Source: Streptomyces seoulensis
GTDB taxonomy: Bacteria > Actinomycetota > Actinomycetes > Streptomycetales > Streptomycetaceae
NCBI GenBank assembly: GCA_013364255.1
Contig: CP054936.1
Coordinates: forward strand, 5,908,353-5,972,352
DNA: 64,000 bases
Direction of reading: 5' to 3'
In this document: positions 51,472-59,823 of the stretch, piece after piece
How the letters are laid out: the number at the start of each line of letters is the position of its first letter
Position numbering within the stretch: the first letter of the stretch is position 1
Notes under the pieces: generated by a model
Database searches by the model: none
The model's input: only the letters and a program-made list of their open reading frames with translations
What the model was told of the DNA's origin: nothing
Position numbers and translations under genes: made by a program

Positions 51472-51578
51472 GGTTGCGTCAGCCTCTCGGTGTGGTGGGG
51501 CGGGTGCGGTGCGGGTGCCCTGCGGGGCGGTGCCTGGCGGTGCGGTGTCCCGTGGGGCGCCTGCTGGGCGGTGGGTCG

Positions 51579-51692
51579 GGGCCGTGGGGGTGCGTCCAGC
51601 CCGCCGCGCACGGACGTACGGCCCTGAGTTTCTTCGTCCGGGTAGGGAGGGACCGCAGTATGCGGCGGGCTTTGGACGCACCCCCACGGCCC
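51579..51692. repeat. Long inverted repeat between punA and the phosphomutase gene
   Basis: Two 28-30-nt arms (51579-51607 and 51662-51692) pair almost perfectly (GTGGGGGTGCGTCC with GGACGCACCCCCAC; GCCCGCCGC with GCGGCGGGC, one small bulge), enclosing a 54-nt loop. The whole 51472-51815 interval contains no gene I can support. It could be a transcription terminator/attenuator or a palindromic mobile repeat. Confidence 0.7.
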
Positions 51693-51815
51693 GCTCCCGT
51701 TCGTCGTGCGGCTGCCGCCCGGTGGGGGCGGGGGCCGGTCGCCTTCCGGCGTGGGGGCGGGGAAGCGTGGCGGCCCTTCCGCGGCGGGTGGTGCCGGTCC
51801 GCGGGGGGCGGTGGC

Positions 51816-52640
51816 TTACAGGCGGTCCAGGACCTGGGCCAGGAGGCTGCCCATGCGGGTGGCGCTGTCGCGGCCGGCCTGGAGGACCTCCTCGTGGTTG
51901 AGGGGCTCGCCGGTCATGCCCGCGGCGAGGTTGGTCACCAGGGAGATGCCGAGCACCTCGGCGCCGGCCTCGCGGGCGGCGATGGCCTCCAGGACCGTGG
52001 ACATGCCCACCAGGTCCGCGCCGATGACGCGGGCCATGCGGATCTCGGCCGGCGTCTCGTAGTGCGGGCCGGGGAACTGGGCGTAGACGCCCTCCTCCAG
52101 GGTGGGATCGACCTCCTTGCACAGGGTGCGCAGGCGCGGGGAGTAGAGGTCGGTCAGGTCGACGAAGTTGGCGCCGACAATGGGGGAGGTCGCCGTCAGG
52201 TTGATGTGGTCGCTGATCAGGACCGGCTGGCCGGGGCGCATGCCCTCGCGCAGGCCGCCGCAGCCGTTGGTCAGGACGACCGTCTTGCAGCCGGCCGCCA
52301 CCGCGGTCCGCACACCGTGCGCCACGGAGGCCACGCCGCGGCCCTCGTAGTAGTGGGTGCGGCCGAGGAAGACCAGGGCGCGCTTGTTCCCGATGGTGTA
52401 CGAGCGGATCTTGCCACCGTGGCCCTCCACCGCCGGCGGCGGGAATCCGGGCAGCTCGGTGACCTGGAGTTCGGCGTCGGGGGCACCCAGGGCGTCGACG
52501 GCCGGCGCCCAGCCGGAGCCCATCACGAGGGCGACGTCGTGGGTCTCCGCGCCGGTCAGTGCGCGCAGGCGCGCGGCGGCGGCGTCGGCGGCGGCGTAGG
52601 GATCGCCCTGGATGTCGTCCGGAAGAAGAGATGCGTTCAC
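51816..52640 (-). CDS. punA: Purine nucleoside phosphorylase (trimeric type)
   Basis: A 274-residue PNP of the low-molecular-mass trimeric family that phosphorolyses inosine, guanosine and deoxy analogues. Motifs: VALVMGSGWAPAVDAL (phosphate site), ELPGFPPPAVEGHGGK, VFLGRTHYYEGRG, KTVVLTNGCGGLREGM, AQFPGPHYETPAEIRM, DLVGMSTVLEAIAARE and SLVTNLAAGMTGEPLNHEEV (purine-binding Asn). TACCCT (complement of 52648-52653) ends 7 nt before GTG 52640 with no Shine-Dalgarno, so the transcript is probably leaderless. An operator palindrome lies 12 bp further upstream. It works with Add (adenosine to inosine). Confidence 0.94.
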   Translation of the reverse strand: MNASLLPDDIQGDPYAAADAAAARLRALTGAETHDVALVMGSGWAPAVDALGAPDAELQVTELPGFPPPAVEGHGGKIRSYTIGNKRALVFLGRTHYYEGRGVASVAHGVRTAVAAGCKTVVLTNGCGGLREGMRPGQPVLISDHINLTATSPIVGANFVDLTDLYSPRLRTLCKEVDPTLEEGVYAQFPGPHYETPAEIRMARVIGADLVGMSTVLEAIAAREAGAEVLGISLVTNLAAGMTGEPLNHEEVLQAGRDSATRMGSLLAQVLDRL

Positions 52641-52665
52641 GCGGATGAGGGTAGCCGCTTCCGGC

Positions 52666-52677
52666 CTACGCGCGTAG
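52666..52677. promoter_or_regulatory. Nucleoside-regulon palindrome, site 6 (punA)
   Basis: Perfect CTACGCGCGTAG located 12 bp upstream of the punA -10-like hexamer, over the -35 position. Confidence 0.75.
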
Positions 52678-52750
52678 ATGACGGAGCTCACGGGAATGCG
52701 ATCGTTGTCTTGTCGTTTCCGACGAGGGTGCGGCGGGTGGTGTTCGCGGG

Positions 52751-53188
52751 TCAGCAGGGGCGTTTGCGCAGTTCCATCACGTAGTCGTGCGGGGCGCCCG
52801 CCGATTCCGCGGCGTCCGCGATCTCGCCCAGGTAGCGGGCGGAGGGCAGGCCGCCCTCGTAGCCGTTGAGGACGTAGACCCAGGCCGGCTCCTCGCCGTC
52901 CAGGGTGTGCACGCGTACCCGCATGCGCCGGTAGACCTCGTTGCCAACGCCCTCCCAGCGGTCCAGGGAGTCCTCGTCCATGGGGGCGATGTCGTAGAGC
53001 GCGACGAAGACCTGGGAGATCGGGTCCTCCACCAGGGTCGCCAGCGCGCCCTCCCAGCCCATGTGCTCGCCGCCGAAGGTCAGCCGCCAGCCGTTCAGCC
53101 AGCCCGTGGCGCGCAGCGGCGAGTGCGGGGCGCGGCGGGACATCAGCCGCGCGTCGAGATTGCCGGCGTACGCGGCGTAGAGCGACAT
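52751..53188 (-). CDS. Gamma-glutamylcyclotransferase-like protein
   Basis: A 145-residue GGCT/AIG2-fold protein: SLYAAYAGNLDARLMSRRAP corresponds to the YGSN-type phosphate-binding start, followed by RLTFGGEHMGWEGALATLVE, a catalytic-Glu-region candidate in LDRWEGVGNEVYRRM, and VYVLNGYEGGLPSARYLGEI. Related enzymes release 5-oxoproline from gamma-glutamyl peptides, but many family members have unknown substrates. ATG 53188. It lies between punA and the divergent quinone reductase. Confidence 0.75.
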   Translation of the reverse strand: MSLYAAYAGNLDARLMSRRAPHSPLRATGWLNGWRLTFGGEHMGWEGALATLVEDPISQVFVALYDIAPMDEDSLDRWEGVGNEVYRRMRVRVHTLDGEEPAWVYVLNGYEGGLPSARYLGEIADAAESAGAPHDYVMELRKRPC

Positions 53189-53287
53189 GGGCGAAGCGTA
53201 CGGCAGGCGGGGCCGCGCCACCGGCGTACCGGCGGGTGGGGGCCGTGCGCCGCCCCGGGGCAGTGGCACCTTGAGGAGTGCGGGACA

Positions 53288-54736
53288 ATGGAGTACGTGA
53301 CTCGGATCGTGATCATCGGTGGCGGACCCGGCGGATACGAAGCGGCGCTGGTCGCCGCTCAAATCGGCGCGGAGGTGACCGTCGTCGACTGCGACGGTCT
53401 GGGCGGAGCGTCGGTGCTGACCGACTGCGTGCCGTCGAAGACCCTTATCGCTACGGCCGAGGTGATGACCACCTTCGACTCCTCGTACGAGGAGCTGGGG
53501 ATCATCGTCGCCGACGACACCCCGCCCATGGAGCAGGCCGCCCGGGTGGTCGGCGTCGACCTCGGCAAGGTCAACCGCCGGGTCAAGCGGCTCGCGCTGG
53601 CGCAGTCGCACGACATCACCGCCTCCGTGACGCGCGCCGGCGCGCGGGTCATGCGCGGGCGCGGCCGGCTGGAGGGCATGCAGGCCCTCGACGGCTCGCG
53701 CAAGGTCGTCGTCTCCACGGCCGACGGCAGCGAGGAGACGCTGACCGCGGACGCCGTGCTCATCGCCACCGGGGGCCACCCGCGCGAGCTGCCCGACGCC
53801 CAGCCCGACGGCGAGCGCATCCTCAACTGGACCCAGGTCTACGACCTCACCGAGCTGCCCGAGGAACTGATCGTGGTCGGCTCCGGCGTCACCGGCGCCG
53901 AGTTCGCCGGCGCCTACCAGGCGCTGGGCTCCCGGGTCACGCTGGTGTCCTCGCGGGACCGCGTGCTGCCCGGCGAGGACCCCGACGCCGCCGCCGTCCT
54001 GGAGGACGTCTTCCGCCGCCGCGGCATGAACGTGATGGCGCGCTCGCGCGCCGCCGCGGCCAAGCGGGTCGGCGACCGCGTCGAGGTGACGCTGGCCGAC
54101 GGGCGCGTCATCACCGGCTCGCACTGCCTCATGGCCGTCGGCGCCGTCCCCAACAGCGCCGGGCTCGGCCTGGAGGAGGCCGGCGTCAAGCTGCGCGAGT
54201 CCGGTCACATCTGGACCGACAAGGTGTCGCGGACGACCGCTCCGGGCGTGTACGCGGCCGGTGACGTGACCGGTGTCTTCGCCCTGGCATCGGTGGCGGC
54301 GATGCAGGGACGTATCGCCATGTACCACTTCCTGGGCGACGCGGTGGCCCCGCTGAACCTCAAGACGGTCTCCTCCAACGTCTTCACCGACCCGGAGATC
54401 GCCACCGTCGGCTACAGCCAGGCCGACGTGGACGCCGGCAAGATCGACGCCCGCTGCGTGAAGCTGCCGCTGCTGCGCAATCCGCGCGCCAAGATGCAGG
54501 GCATCCGGGACGGCTTCGTCAAGATCTTCTGCCGGCCGGGCACCGGCATCGTGGTCGGCGGTGTGGTCGTGGCGCCGCGCGCCTCGGAACTGATCCACCC
54601 CATCTCGATCGCCGTCGACAACAATCTGACGGTCGAACAGATCGCGAACGCCTTCACTGTGTACCCGTCTCTTTCGGGGTCGATCGCGGAGGTGGCCCGC
54701 CAGCTGCACGGGCGGAAGGCATCGGCCGAGGCGTAG
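53288..54736 (+). CDS. NAD(P)H-quinone dehydrogenase (LpdA-like flavoprotein)
   Basis: A 482-residue pyridine-nucleotide-disulfide oxidoreductase-family flavoprotein. FAD-binding IVIIGGGPGGYEAALVAAQ, NAD(P)-binding LIVVGSGVTGAEFAGAYQAL, second FAD motif GVYAAGDVTGVFALASVA and the C-terminal dimer domain (IHPISIAVDNNLTVEQIANA) are present. The usual redox CxxxxC is reduced to a single cysteine (GGASVLTDCVPSKTL), as in mycobacterial LpdA (Rv3303c), which reduces quinones instead of dihydrolipoamide. It therefore probably transfers electrons from NAD(P)H to quinones. ATG 53288 or GTG 53297 could start it; the first is preceded by GAGTGCGGGACA. Confidence 0.88.
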   Translation: MEYVTRIVIIGGGPGGYEAALVAAQIGAEVTVVDCDGLGGASVLTDCVPSKTLIATAEVMTTFDSSYEELGIIVADDTPPMEQAARVVGVDLGKVNRRVKRLALAQSHDITASVTRAGARVMRGRGRLEGMQALDGSRKVVVSTADGSEETLTADAVLIATGGHPRELPDAQPDGERILNWTQVYDLTELPEELIVVGSGVTGAEFAGAYQALGSRVTLVSSRDRVLPGEDPDAAAVLEDVFRRRGMNVMARSRAAAAKRVGDRVEVTLADGRVITGSHCLMAVGAVPNSAGLGLEEAGVKLRESGHIWTDKVSRTTAPGVYAAGDVTGVFALASVAAMQGRIAMYHFLGDAVAPLNLKTVSSNVFTDPEIATVGYSQADVDAGKIDARCVKLPLLRNPRAKMQGIRDGFVKIFCRPGTGIVVGGVVVAPRASELIHPISIAVDNNLTVEQIANAFTVYPSLSGSIAEVARQLHGRKASAEA

Positions 54737-54998
54737 CCGCCGGGGCGCGCGGGGGAGCGGGCGGCGGGCTGCGGGCCGGGCGCCTTGCCTGGTCAGGTGG
54801 TGTGTCGTCCGGTGCGCGGGCGGGTCTTCCGGGCGTCCGGCGGCCGGCGCCGCCCGCGCCGTGCGGCCCTCGACCATGCGAGCGGCATAGGCGGCGAGAC
54901 TAGGCCCTATACCACCTGGTGCCCCCCTGTGCGAACAACTTCTGTTATTCGGCGCAAACTGCTGAAAGCAGACGGTCGCTGGGGTTACTGTCAGTTTC

Positions 54999-55964
54999 GT
55001 GTTCGCTGCTGAACGTCGCCAATTGATCCTCGAAATGGTGCGAGCGAACGGTGCCGTGTCGCTCCGTGAACTCGCCCGCGTCGTCCAGACCTCCGAAGTG
55101 ACCGTACGGCGGGACGTGCGCGCGCTGGAGGCCGAAGGACTCCTCGACCGCCGGCACGGCGGTGCGGTACTTCCCGGCGGCTTCACGCGGGAGTCCGGAT
55201 TCCCGCAGAAGTCGCACCTCGCGACCGCGGAGAAGACGGCCATCGCCGACCTCGCCGCGGGCCTCGTCGAAGAGGGCGAGGCCATCGTCGTCGGGGCCGG
55301 TACGACCACCCAGGAACTGGCCCGACGGCTCGCCCGGGTGCCCGGGCTGACCGTCGTCACCAACTCCCTGCTGGTCGCCCAGGCCCTGGCCCACGCCAAC
55401 CGCGTGGAGGTCGTGATGACCGGCGGGACGCTGCGCGGCTCCAACTACGCCCTCGTCGGGTCCGGGGCCGAGCAGTCGCTCCAGGGGCTGCGGGTGTCGA
55501 AGGCCTTCCTCTCCGGGAGCGGCCTCACCGCCGAGCGGGGCCTGTCCACGTCCAACATGCTGTCGGCCTCGGTGGACCGGGCCCTGGTCCAGGCCGCGGC
55601 GGAGGTCGTGGTCCTCGCCGACCACGGCAAGCTCGGCGCGGACACGATGTTCCAGACCGTGCCGACCGACCTCATCACCCGCCTGGTCACCGACGAGCCC
55701 CCGGCCCACGACGACCGCGCCGGCACCGAGCTCCAGGCCCTGGCCGACCAGGGCGTCCAGATCTCCGTGGCCGGACCCTCGGGACACCCGGTGGGCGAAC
55801 AGCCCCCGACCCGCGGCGACCGCCGCCGCGACGTCCCGCTGCCCGGCCCGCGCCGCGGCCAGGCGCCGGGCGGCGGGGCCACCCCCCTGCGCTCCACCGC
55901 GCTCACCGGCGACCAGCAGGGGCCGGAGCGGGCGGCCAGGGTGGCGGACCTGCGCAGGCGCTGA
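54999..55964 (+). CDS. DeoR-family transcriptional regulator
   Basis: A 321-residue repressor-type protein. The N-terminal DeoR helix-turn-helix is RRQLILEMVRANGAVSLREL, SEVTVRRDVRALEAEGLLDR, RHGGAVL. The DeoRC sugar-phosphate-sensing domain (about 75-235) includes KTAIADLAAGLVEEGEAIVV, AGTTTQELARRLA, VMTGGTLRGSNYALVG and VVVLADHGKLGADTMF. The last 75 residues are Pro/Gly/Arg-rich and extra to the family. It is the only sugar-phosphate-type regulator in the window and is a candidate for controlling the CTACGCGCGTAG sites, although none lies at its own promoter. TACTGT ends 7 nt before GTG 54999 (leaderless type). Confidence 0.9.
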   Translation: MFAAERRQLILEMVRANGAVSLRELARVVQTSEVTVRRDVRALEAEGLLDRRHGGAVLPGGFTRESGFPQKSHLATAEKTAIADLAAGLVEEGEAIVVGAGTTTQELARRLARVPGLTVVTNSLLVAQALAHANRVEVVMTGGTLRGSNYALVGSGAEQSLQGLRVSKAFLSGSGLTAERGLSTSNMLSASVDRALVQAAAEVVVLADHGKLGADTMFQTVPTDLITRLVTDEPPAHDDRAGTELQALADQGVQISVAGPSGHPVGEQPPTRGDRRRDVPLPGPRRGQAPGGGATPLRSTALTGDQQGPERAARVADLRRR

Positions 55965-56029
55965 AGCGCGCTCGCCGGGGCGCCTGCGGAGGCGCTGAGG
56001 CGCGTCCGCAGGAGCACGACCGCAGAAGA

Positions 56030-56073
56030 GAGGCGCCCGGCCGGTTCGCTGTCGCGGGTCGGCCGGGCGCCTC
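56030..56073. terminator. Bidirectional hairpin, deoR-family gene / accA2
   Basis: GAGGCGCCCGGCCG (56030-56043) pairs perfectly with CGGCCGGGCGCCTC (56060-56073), between two convergent genes. Confidence 0.75.
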
Positions 56074-56095
56074 GTCTGTCATGCCGGGGTGGGGG

Positions 56096-57868
56096 TCAGT
56101 CCTTGATCTCGCAGATGGGGGCGCCGGAGGTGAGGGAGGCGCCGACGGTGGCGGTGAGGCCCTTGACGGTGCCGCTCTTGTGGGCGTTGAGGGGTTGTTC
56201 CATCTTCATGGCTTCCAGGACGACGACGAGGTCGCCTTCCTTGACTTCCTGGCCGTCCTCGACGGCGATCTTGACGATGGTGCCCTGCATGGGGGAGGCG
56301 AGGGTGTCGCCGGAGGCGACGGGGCCGGACTTCTTGGCGGCGCGGCGTTTGGGTTTGGCGCCGGCGGCCAGGCCGGTGCGGGCCAGGGACATGCCCAGCG
56401 AGGTGGGCAGGGAGACTTCCAGGCGTTTGCCGCCGACCTCGACGACGACGGTCTCGCGGCCGGTCTCGGTGTCCTCGTCGGTGTCGGCGGGGGCGGTGAA
56501 GGGGGTGATGTCGTTGGTGAACCCGGTCTCGATCCAGCGGGTGTGGACGGTGAAGGGGTCGGGGGAGTCGGTGAGCTCGGGGGCGAAGGCGGGGTCGCGG
56601 ACGACGGCGCGGTGGAAGGGGATGGCGGTGGCCATGCCCTCGACGTGGAATTCGTCCAGGGCGCGGGCGGCGCGCTGGAGGGCTTCCTTGCGGGTGCGTC
56701 CGGTGACGATGAGTTTGGCGAGCAGCGAGTCCCAGGCGGGGCCGATGACCGATCCGGCTTCGACGCCGGCGTCGAGGCGGACGCCGGGGCCGGTGGGGGC
56801 GTCGAAGCGGGTGACGGTGCCGGGGGCGGGCAGGAAGCCGCGGCCGGGGTCCTCGCCGTTGATGCGGAACTCGAAGGAGTGGCCGCGCAGGGCGGGGTCG
56901 TCGTAGCCGAGGGGTTCGCCGTCGGCGATGCGGAACATCTCGCGCACGAGGTCGATGCCGGCGACTTCTTCGGTGACGGGGTGTTCGACCTGGAGGCGGG
57001 TGTTGACCTCGAGGAAGGAGATGGTGCCGTCCTGGCCGACGAGGAATTCGCAGGTGCCGGCGCCTTCGTAGCGGGCCTCGCGCAGGATGGCCTTGGAGGC
57101 GCGGTAGAGCTCGGCGACCTGCTCTTCGGACAGGAACGGGGCGGGGGCTTCCTCGACCAGTTTCTGGTGGCGGCGCTGGAGGGAGCAGTCGCGGGTGGAG
57201 ACGACGACGACGTTGCCGTGTTTGTCGGCCAGGCACTGGGTCTCGACGTGGCGGGGGCGGTCGAGGTAGCGCTCGACGAAGCATTCGCCGCGGCCGAAGG
57301 CGGCGACGGCTTCGCGGACGGCGGAGTCGTAGAGCTCGGGGACCTCGTCGAGGGTGCGGGCGACCTTGAGGCCGCGGCCGCCGCCGCCGAAGGCGGCCTT
57401 GATGGCGATGGGCAGGCCGTGTTCCTTGGCGAAGGCGACGACCTCGTCGGCCCCGGAGACGGGGTCGGGGGTGCCGGCGACCAGGGGGGCGCCGGCGCGT
57501 TGGGCGATGTGGCGGGCGGCGACCTTGTCGCCGAGGTCGCGGATCGCGTGCGGGGGCGGGCCGATCCAGATGAGGTCGGCGTCGAGTACGGCCTGGGCGA
57601 ACTCGGCGTTCTCCGAGAGGAAGCCGTAGCCGGGGTGGACGGCGTCCGCGCCGGATTCCCTGGCTGCCTTGAGCACCTTGCCGATGTCCAGGTAGCTGGT
57701 GGCGGGGGTGTCACCGCCCAGGGCGAACGCCTCATCCGCGGCGCGGACGTGCAGGGCGTCCCGGTCCGGGTCGGCGTAGACGGCCACGCTCGCGATCCCG
57801 GCATCCCGACAGGCCCGGGCCACGCGGACAGCGATTTCGCCACGGTTGGCGATGAGCACCTTGCGCAC
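56096..57868 (-). CDS. accA2: Acyl-CoA carboxylase alpha subunit (biotin carboxylase + BCCP)
   Basis: A 590-residue subunit. The biotin carboxylase domains occupy residues 1-450 (RKVLIANRGEIAVRVARACR, ATP-grasp AFGGGGRGLKVA, FLEVNTRLQVEHPVTEEV). The C-terminal biotin carrier domain carries the biotinylation motif EAMKMEQ near residue 555. It carboxylates biotin with bicarbonate and ATP and serves the PccB and AccB transferases. Order and neighbours match S. coelicolor accA2. GTG 57868 follows GGAGGGAGCCTC. The window also encodes the biotin ligase that would modify it. A TAGGGT -10-like hexamer and an inverted repeat lie about 150 bp upstream. Confidence 0.94.
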   Translation of the reverse strand: MRKVLIANRGEIAVRVARACRDAGIASVAVYADPDRDALHVRAADEAFALGGDTPATSYLDIGKVLKAARESGADAVHPGYGFLSENAEFAQAVLDADLIWIGPPPHAIRDLGDKVAARHIAQRAGAPLVAGTPDPVSGADEVVAFAKEHGLPIAIKAAFGGGGRGLKVARTLDEVPELYDSAVREAVAAFGRGECFVERYLDRPRHVETQCLADKHGNVVVVSTRDCSLQRRHQKLVEEAPAPFLSEEQVAELYRASKAILREARYEGAGTCEFLVGQDGTISFLEVNTRLQVEHPVTEEVAGIDLVREMFRIADGEPLGYDDPALRGHSFEFRINGEDPGRGFLPAPGTVTRFDAPTGPGVRLDAGVEAGSVIGPAWDSLLAKLIVTGRTRKEALQRAARALDEFHVEGMATAIPFHRAVVRDPAFAPELTDSPDPFTVHTRWIETGFTNDITPFTAPADTDEDTETGRETVVVEVGGKRLEVSLPTSLGMSLARTGLAAGAKPKRRAAKKSGPVASGDTLASPMQGTIVKIAVEDGQEVKEGDLVVVLEAMKMEQPLNAHKSGTVKGLTATVGASLTSGAPICEIKD

Positions 57869-58231
57869 GATTGAGGCTCCCTCCTTGAAACAAGCCGAGT
57901 TTAGGGACTGCCGACACGGCGCATCGACCCGTCCCCAATGGTGAGCTTGCCCACACGGAGCGTGATTCGAGGCTCGCTCGACCCGCGAAATCCCTTGTCG
58001 CGTCGCCGTACGCAGGACTCCTGCGGGAAACCCTAGCCTTCCTATGTGGTCAAGGTCTCTGTGCGAGCGTGCTGCGCCCCACTTCGTTTCTTTGTGGAGT
58101 CCCTACGAATGGCCCAATGATTCTTTGCCGATCGCCGGACCCTTGTCCCCCCGTTTACCCGTTAGTAGCGTTCGCGATGGCGTGACGGTACTGGCGGTAA
58201 CAGGGCTCCGGACGGAGCGGCACGGAAGTGG
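57869..58231. promoter_or_regulatory. Divergent control region with inverted repeat (accA2 / membrane protein)
   Basis: A 363-bp interval without a supported gene. CGCAGGA, C, TCCTGCG (58011-58025) is a perfect 7-bp inverted repeat. On the minus strand TAGGGT (complement of 58030-58035) would start transcription at about 58023, inside the repeat, so it is a candidate accA2 operator. The rest is comparatively AT-rich promoter-type sequence around 58060-58170. Confidence 0.4.
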
Positions 58232-58798
58232 GTGGGACCGGTGGTGCGCAGACCGGTGGCGTGGGTGGTGGCGGTCGTACTCTTCGTCGAGGCGTTGGGC
58301 GTGGCGGCCCTGAACTGGATCCTCGGGGAGGTCGTCCACCGGCAGCGGATGTCCCTGGCCGGCACGGACCCGGACGTGGTGTCGACCTCGTCGAAGGTCG
58401 CCGCCCTCGTCTTCGGCCTCTACTTCGCCGTGTGCGGCCTGGTCGCCCTGCTGGTGGCGATACGGGGCCGCCGCCCGGCCGGCTTCGGCCGCATCCTGCT
58501 GATCAGCGCCGCCGTGGTGCACGGGCTGCTGGCCGCGCTCGTGGTGGGCCCGGTGGGCTGGAAGGCGTTCGTGTTCCTGATCGTCGTACTGGCGCTGATC
58601 GTGCTGCTGCTGATGACGTACGACCCGGTGGAGGCGCCGGCGGGGGCCGGACCCGGAGGCGCGGGACCCCAGGACGCCGGTCCGGGCGGGACCCCGGCGG
58701 AGGGCGGCAGGCCGGAGAACGGCAGACCGGAGGGCGGCAGGCCGCAGGGCGGCGGCCCGGCGGCCGGACCGGTCGTCCCGCCGGCCGGCGCGTCCTGA
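58232..58798 (+). CDS. Four-span membrane protein of unknown function
   Basis: A 188-residue protein with four hydrophobic segments (AWVVAVVLFVEALGVAALN; KVAALVFGLYFAVCGLVALL; ILLISAAVVHGLLAALVV; AFVFLIVVLALIVLLLMTY) and a cytoplasmic tail of about 55 residues containing GGRPENGRPEGGRPQGG repeats. I do not recognise a functional family. Several GTG codons (58232, 58241, 58244) are near CGGAAGTGGG and the exact start is open. It lies in the accA2-pccB region of Streptomyces chromosomes but transcribes the other way; no link is evident. Confidence 0.72.
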   Translation: MGPVVRRPVAWVVAVVLFVEALGVAALNWILGEVVHRQRMSLAGTDPDVVSTSSKVAALVFGLYFAVCGLVALLVAIRGRRPAGFGRILLISAAVVHGLLAALVVGPVGWKAFVFLIVVLALIVLLLMTYDPVEAPAGAGPGGAGPQDAGPGGTPAEGGRPENGRPEGGRPQGGGPAAGPVVPPAGAS

Positions 58799-58864
58799 CG
58801 GCCGGCCACGCGCCTGACAGCCGGCCGACGCGCCTGACGCCGGCCGGTGTCTCCCGAAGCGTGC

Positions 58865-59485
58865 TCAGCCGCGGGCGGGCGCCCACAGGTCGGTGATGCC
58901 CACGCCGAGGTCGCCCAGGAGCCGGCGGACCAGCGGGAGGCTGATGCCGATGACGTTGCCGTGGTCGCCGTCGATGCCGTTGATGAACGGGGCGGAGCGG
59001 CCGTCCAGGGTGAAGGCGCCGGCCACGTGGAGGGGCTCGCCCGAGGCGACGTAGGCGGCGATCTCCTCGTCCGTGGGCTCGCCGAAGCGGACCACGGTGG
59101 AGGCGGTGGCCGAGACGTGCCGGCCGCTCACCGTGTCCCAGACGCAGTGCCCGGTCTGCAGGGTGCCGGCCCGGCCGCGCATCGCCTGCCAGCGGGCGGT
59201 GGCCTCCTCGGCGTCGGCGGGCTTGCCGAGCGCCCGGCCGTCCAGGTCGAGCACCGAGTCGCAGCCGATCACCAGGGCGCCCAGGACCTCCGGGCGGGCC
59301 GCCACCACGGAGGCCTTCGCCTCGGCGAGCGCGAGCGCCAGCTCGGCGGGGGTGGGCGCGCTGACCGCGTCCTCGTCGACCCCGCTGACGATCACCTCCG
59401 GGTCCAGTCCGGCCTGCCTGAGCAGTCCGAGCCGGGCGGGGGACTGGGAGGCGAGCACGAGACGGCGGCGCTGCTGATCGGTCAT
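58865..59485 (-). CDS. maf: Maf-family nucleotide pyrophosphatase
   Basis: A 206-residue Maf/YhdE/YceF protein: RRLVLASQSPARLGLLRQAG (the nucleotide-binding SxSP-R motif), GVDEDAV, VIGCDSVLDLDGRALGKP (catalytic Asp and Lys) and VAGAFTLDGRSAPFINGIDG. It hydrolyses non-canonical or pyrimidine NTPs to NMP and pyrophosphate, preventing their incorporation. ATG 59485. It lies downstream of the 42-residue membrane protein and pccE on the same strand. Confidence 0.92.
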   Translation of the reverse strand: MTDQQRRRLVLASQSPARLGLLRQAGLDPEVIVSGVDEDAVSAPTPAELALALAEAKASVVAARPEVLGALVIGCDSVLDLDGRALGKPADAEEATARWQAMRGRAGTLQTGHCVWDTVSGRHVSATASTVVRFGEPTDEEIAAYVASGEPLHVAGAFTLDGRSAPFINGIDGDHGNVIGISLPLVRRLLGDLGVGITDLWAPARG

Positions 59486-59612
59486 GCGGTCAGCGTATCG
59501 GCGCGGGCCGCCGCGACTCACCTCGGCCGGACGGCGGACGCGGCCGGGCAGCCTTGAACGGCGGCGGGCCGGCGGCCTCGCGCGCATGCACCGCGGTCCG
59601 ATGACGGACCGT

Positions 59613-59741
59613 TCACCGAAGTCCGATGACGAACATCGCCAGGACCATGGCCAGCGCCATGAGAACGCCCAGCCGCCGGAGCATCGCCTGCATGTCGCGC
59701 AGCTCTTCCGGCGGCTCGTTCTCGGGGTCGGACCACAGCAT
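59613..59741 (-). CDS. 42-residue single-span membrane protein
   Basis: A short gene between pccE and maf. Translation of the complement gives an acidic N-terminal half (LWSDPENEPPEELRDMQAML), a basic LRRLG turn and one hydrophobic helix (VLMALAMVLAMFVIGLR) ending at the stop. Met-rich composition and position are consistent with the tiny conserved morphogenesis-type membrane proteins of Streptomyces; the precise name is not certain. It would be transcribed with the pccB-pccE unit. There is no strong ribosome binding site upstream of the ATG at 59741. Confidence 0.7.
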   Translation of the reverse strand: MLWSDPENEPPEELRDMQAMLRRLGVLMALAMVLAMFVIGLR

Positions 59742-59823
59742 GCCCCGATCGTGCGGCGCGGACCGGCCCCGGCGCCTGAGTACGCGTACTCAAGTCGGCC
59801 GGAGCCGGTCCCGGGCGGCTCGC

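Noticed and set aside
54999..55964. Naming the DeoR-family gene as the definite repressor of the nucleoside palindromes
   Set aside because: It fits by family and location, but no palindrome occurs at its own promoter and regulators of other families could bind a CTACGCGCGTAG site. It is left as a candidate.
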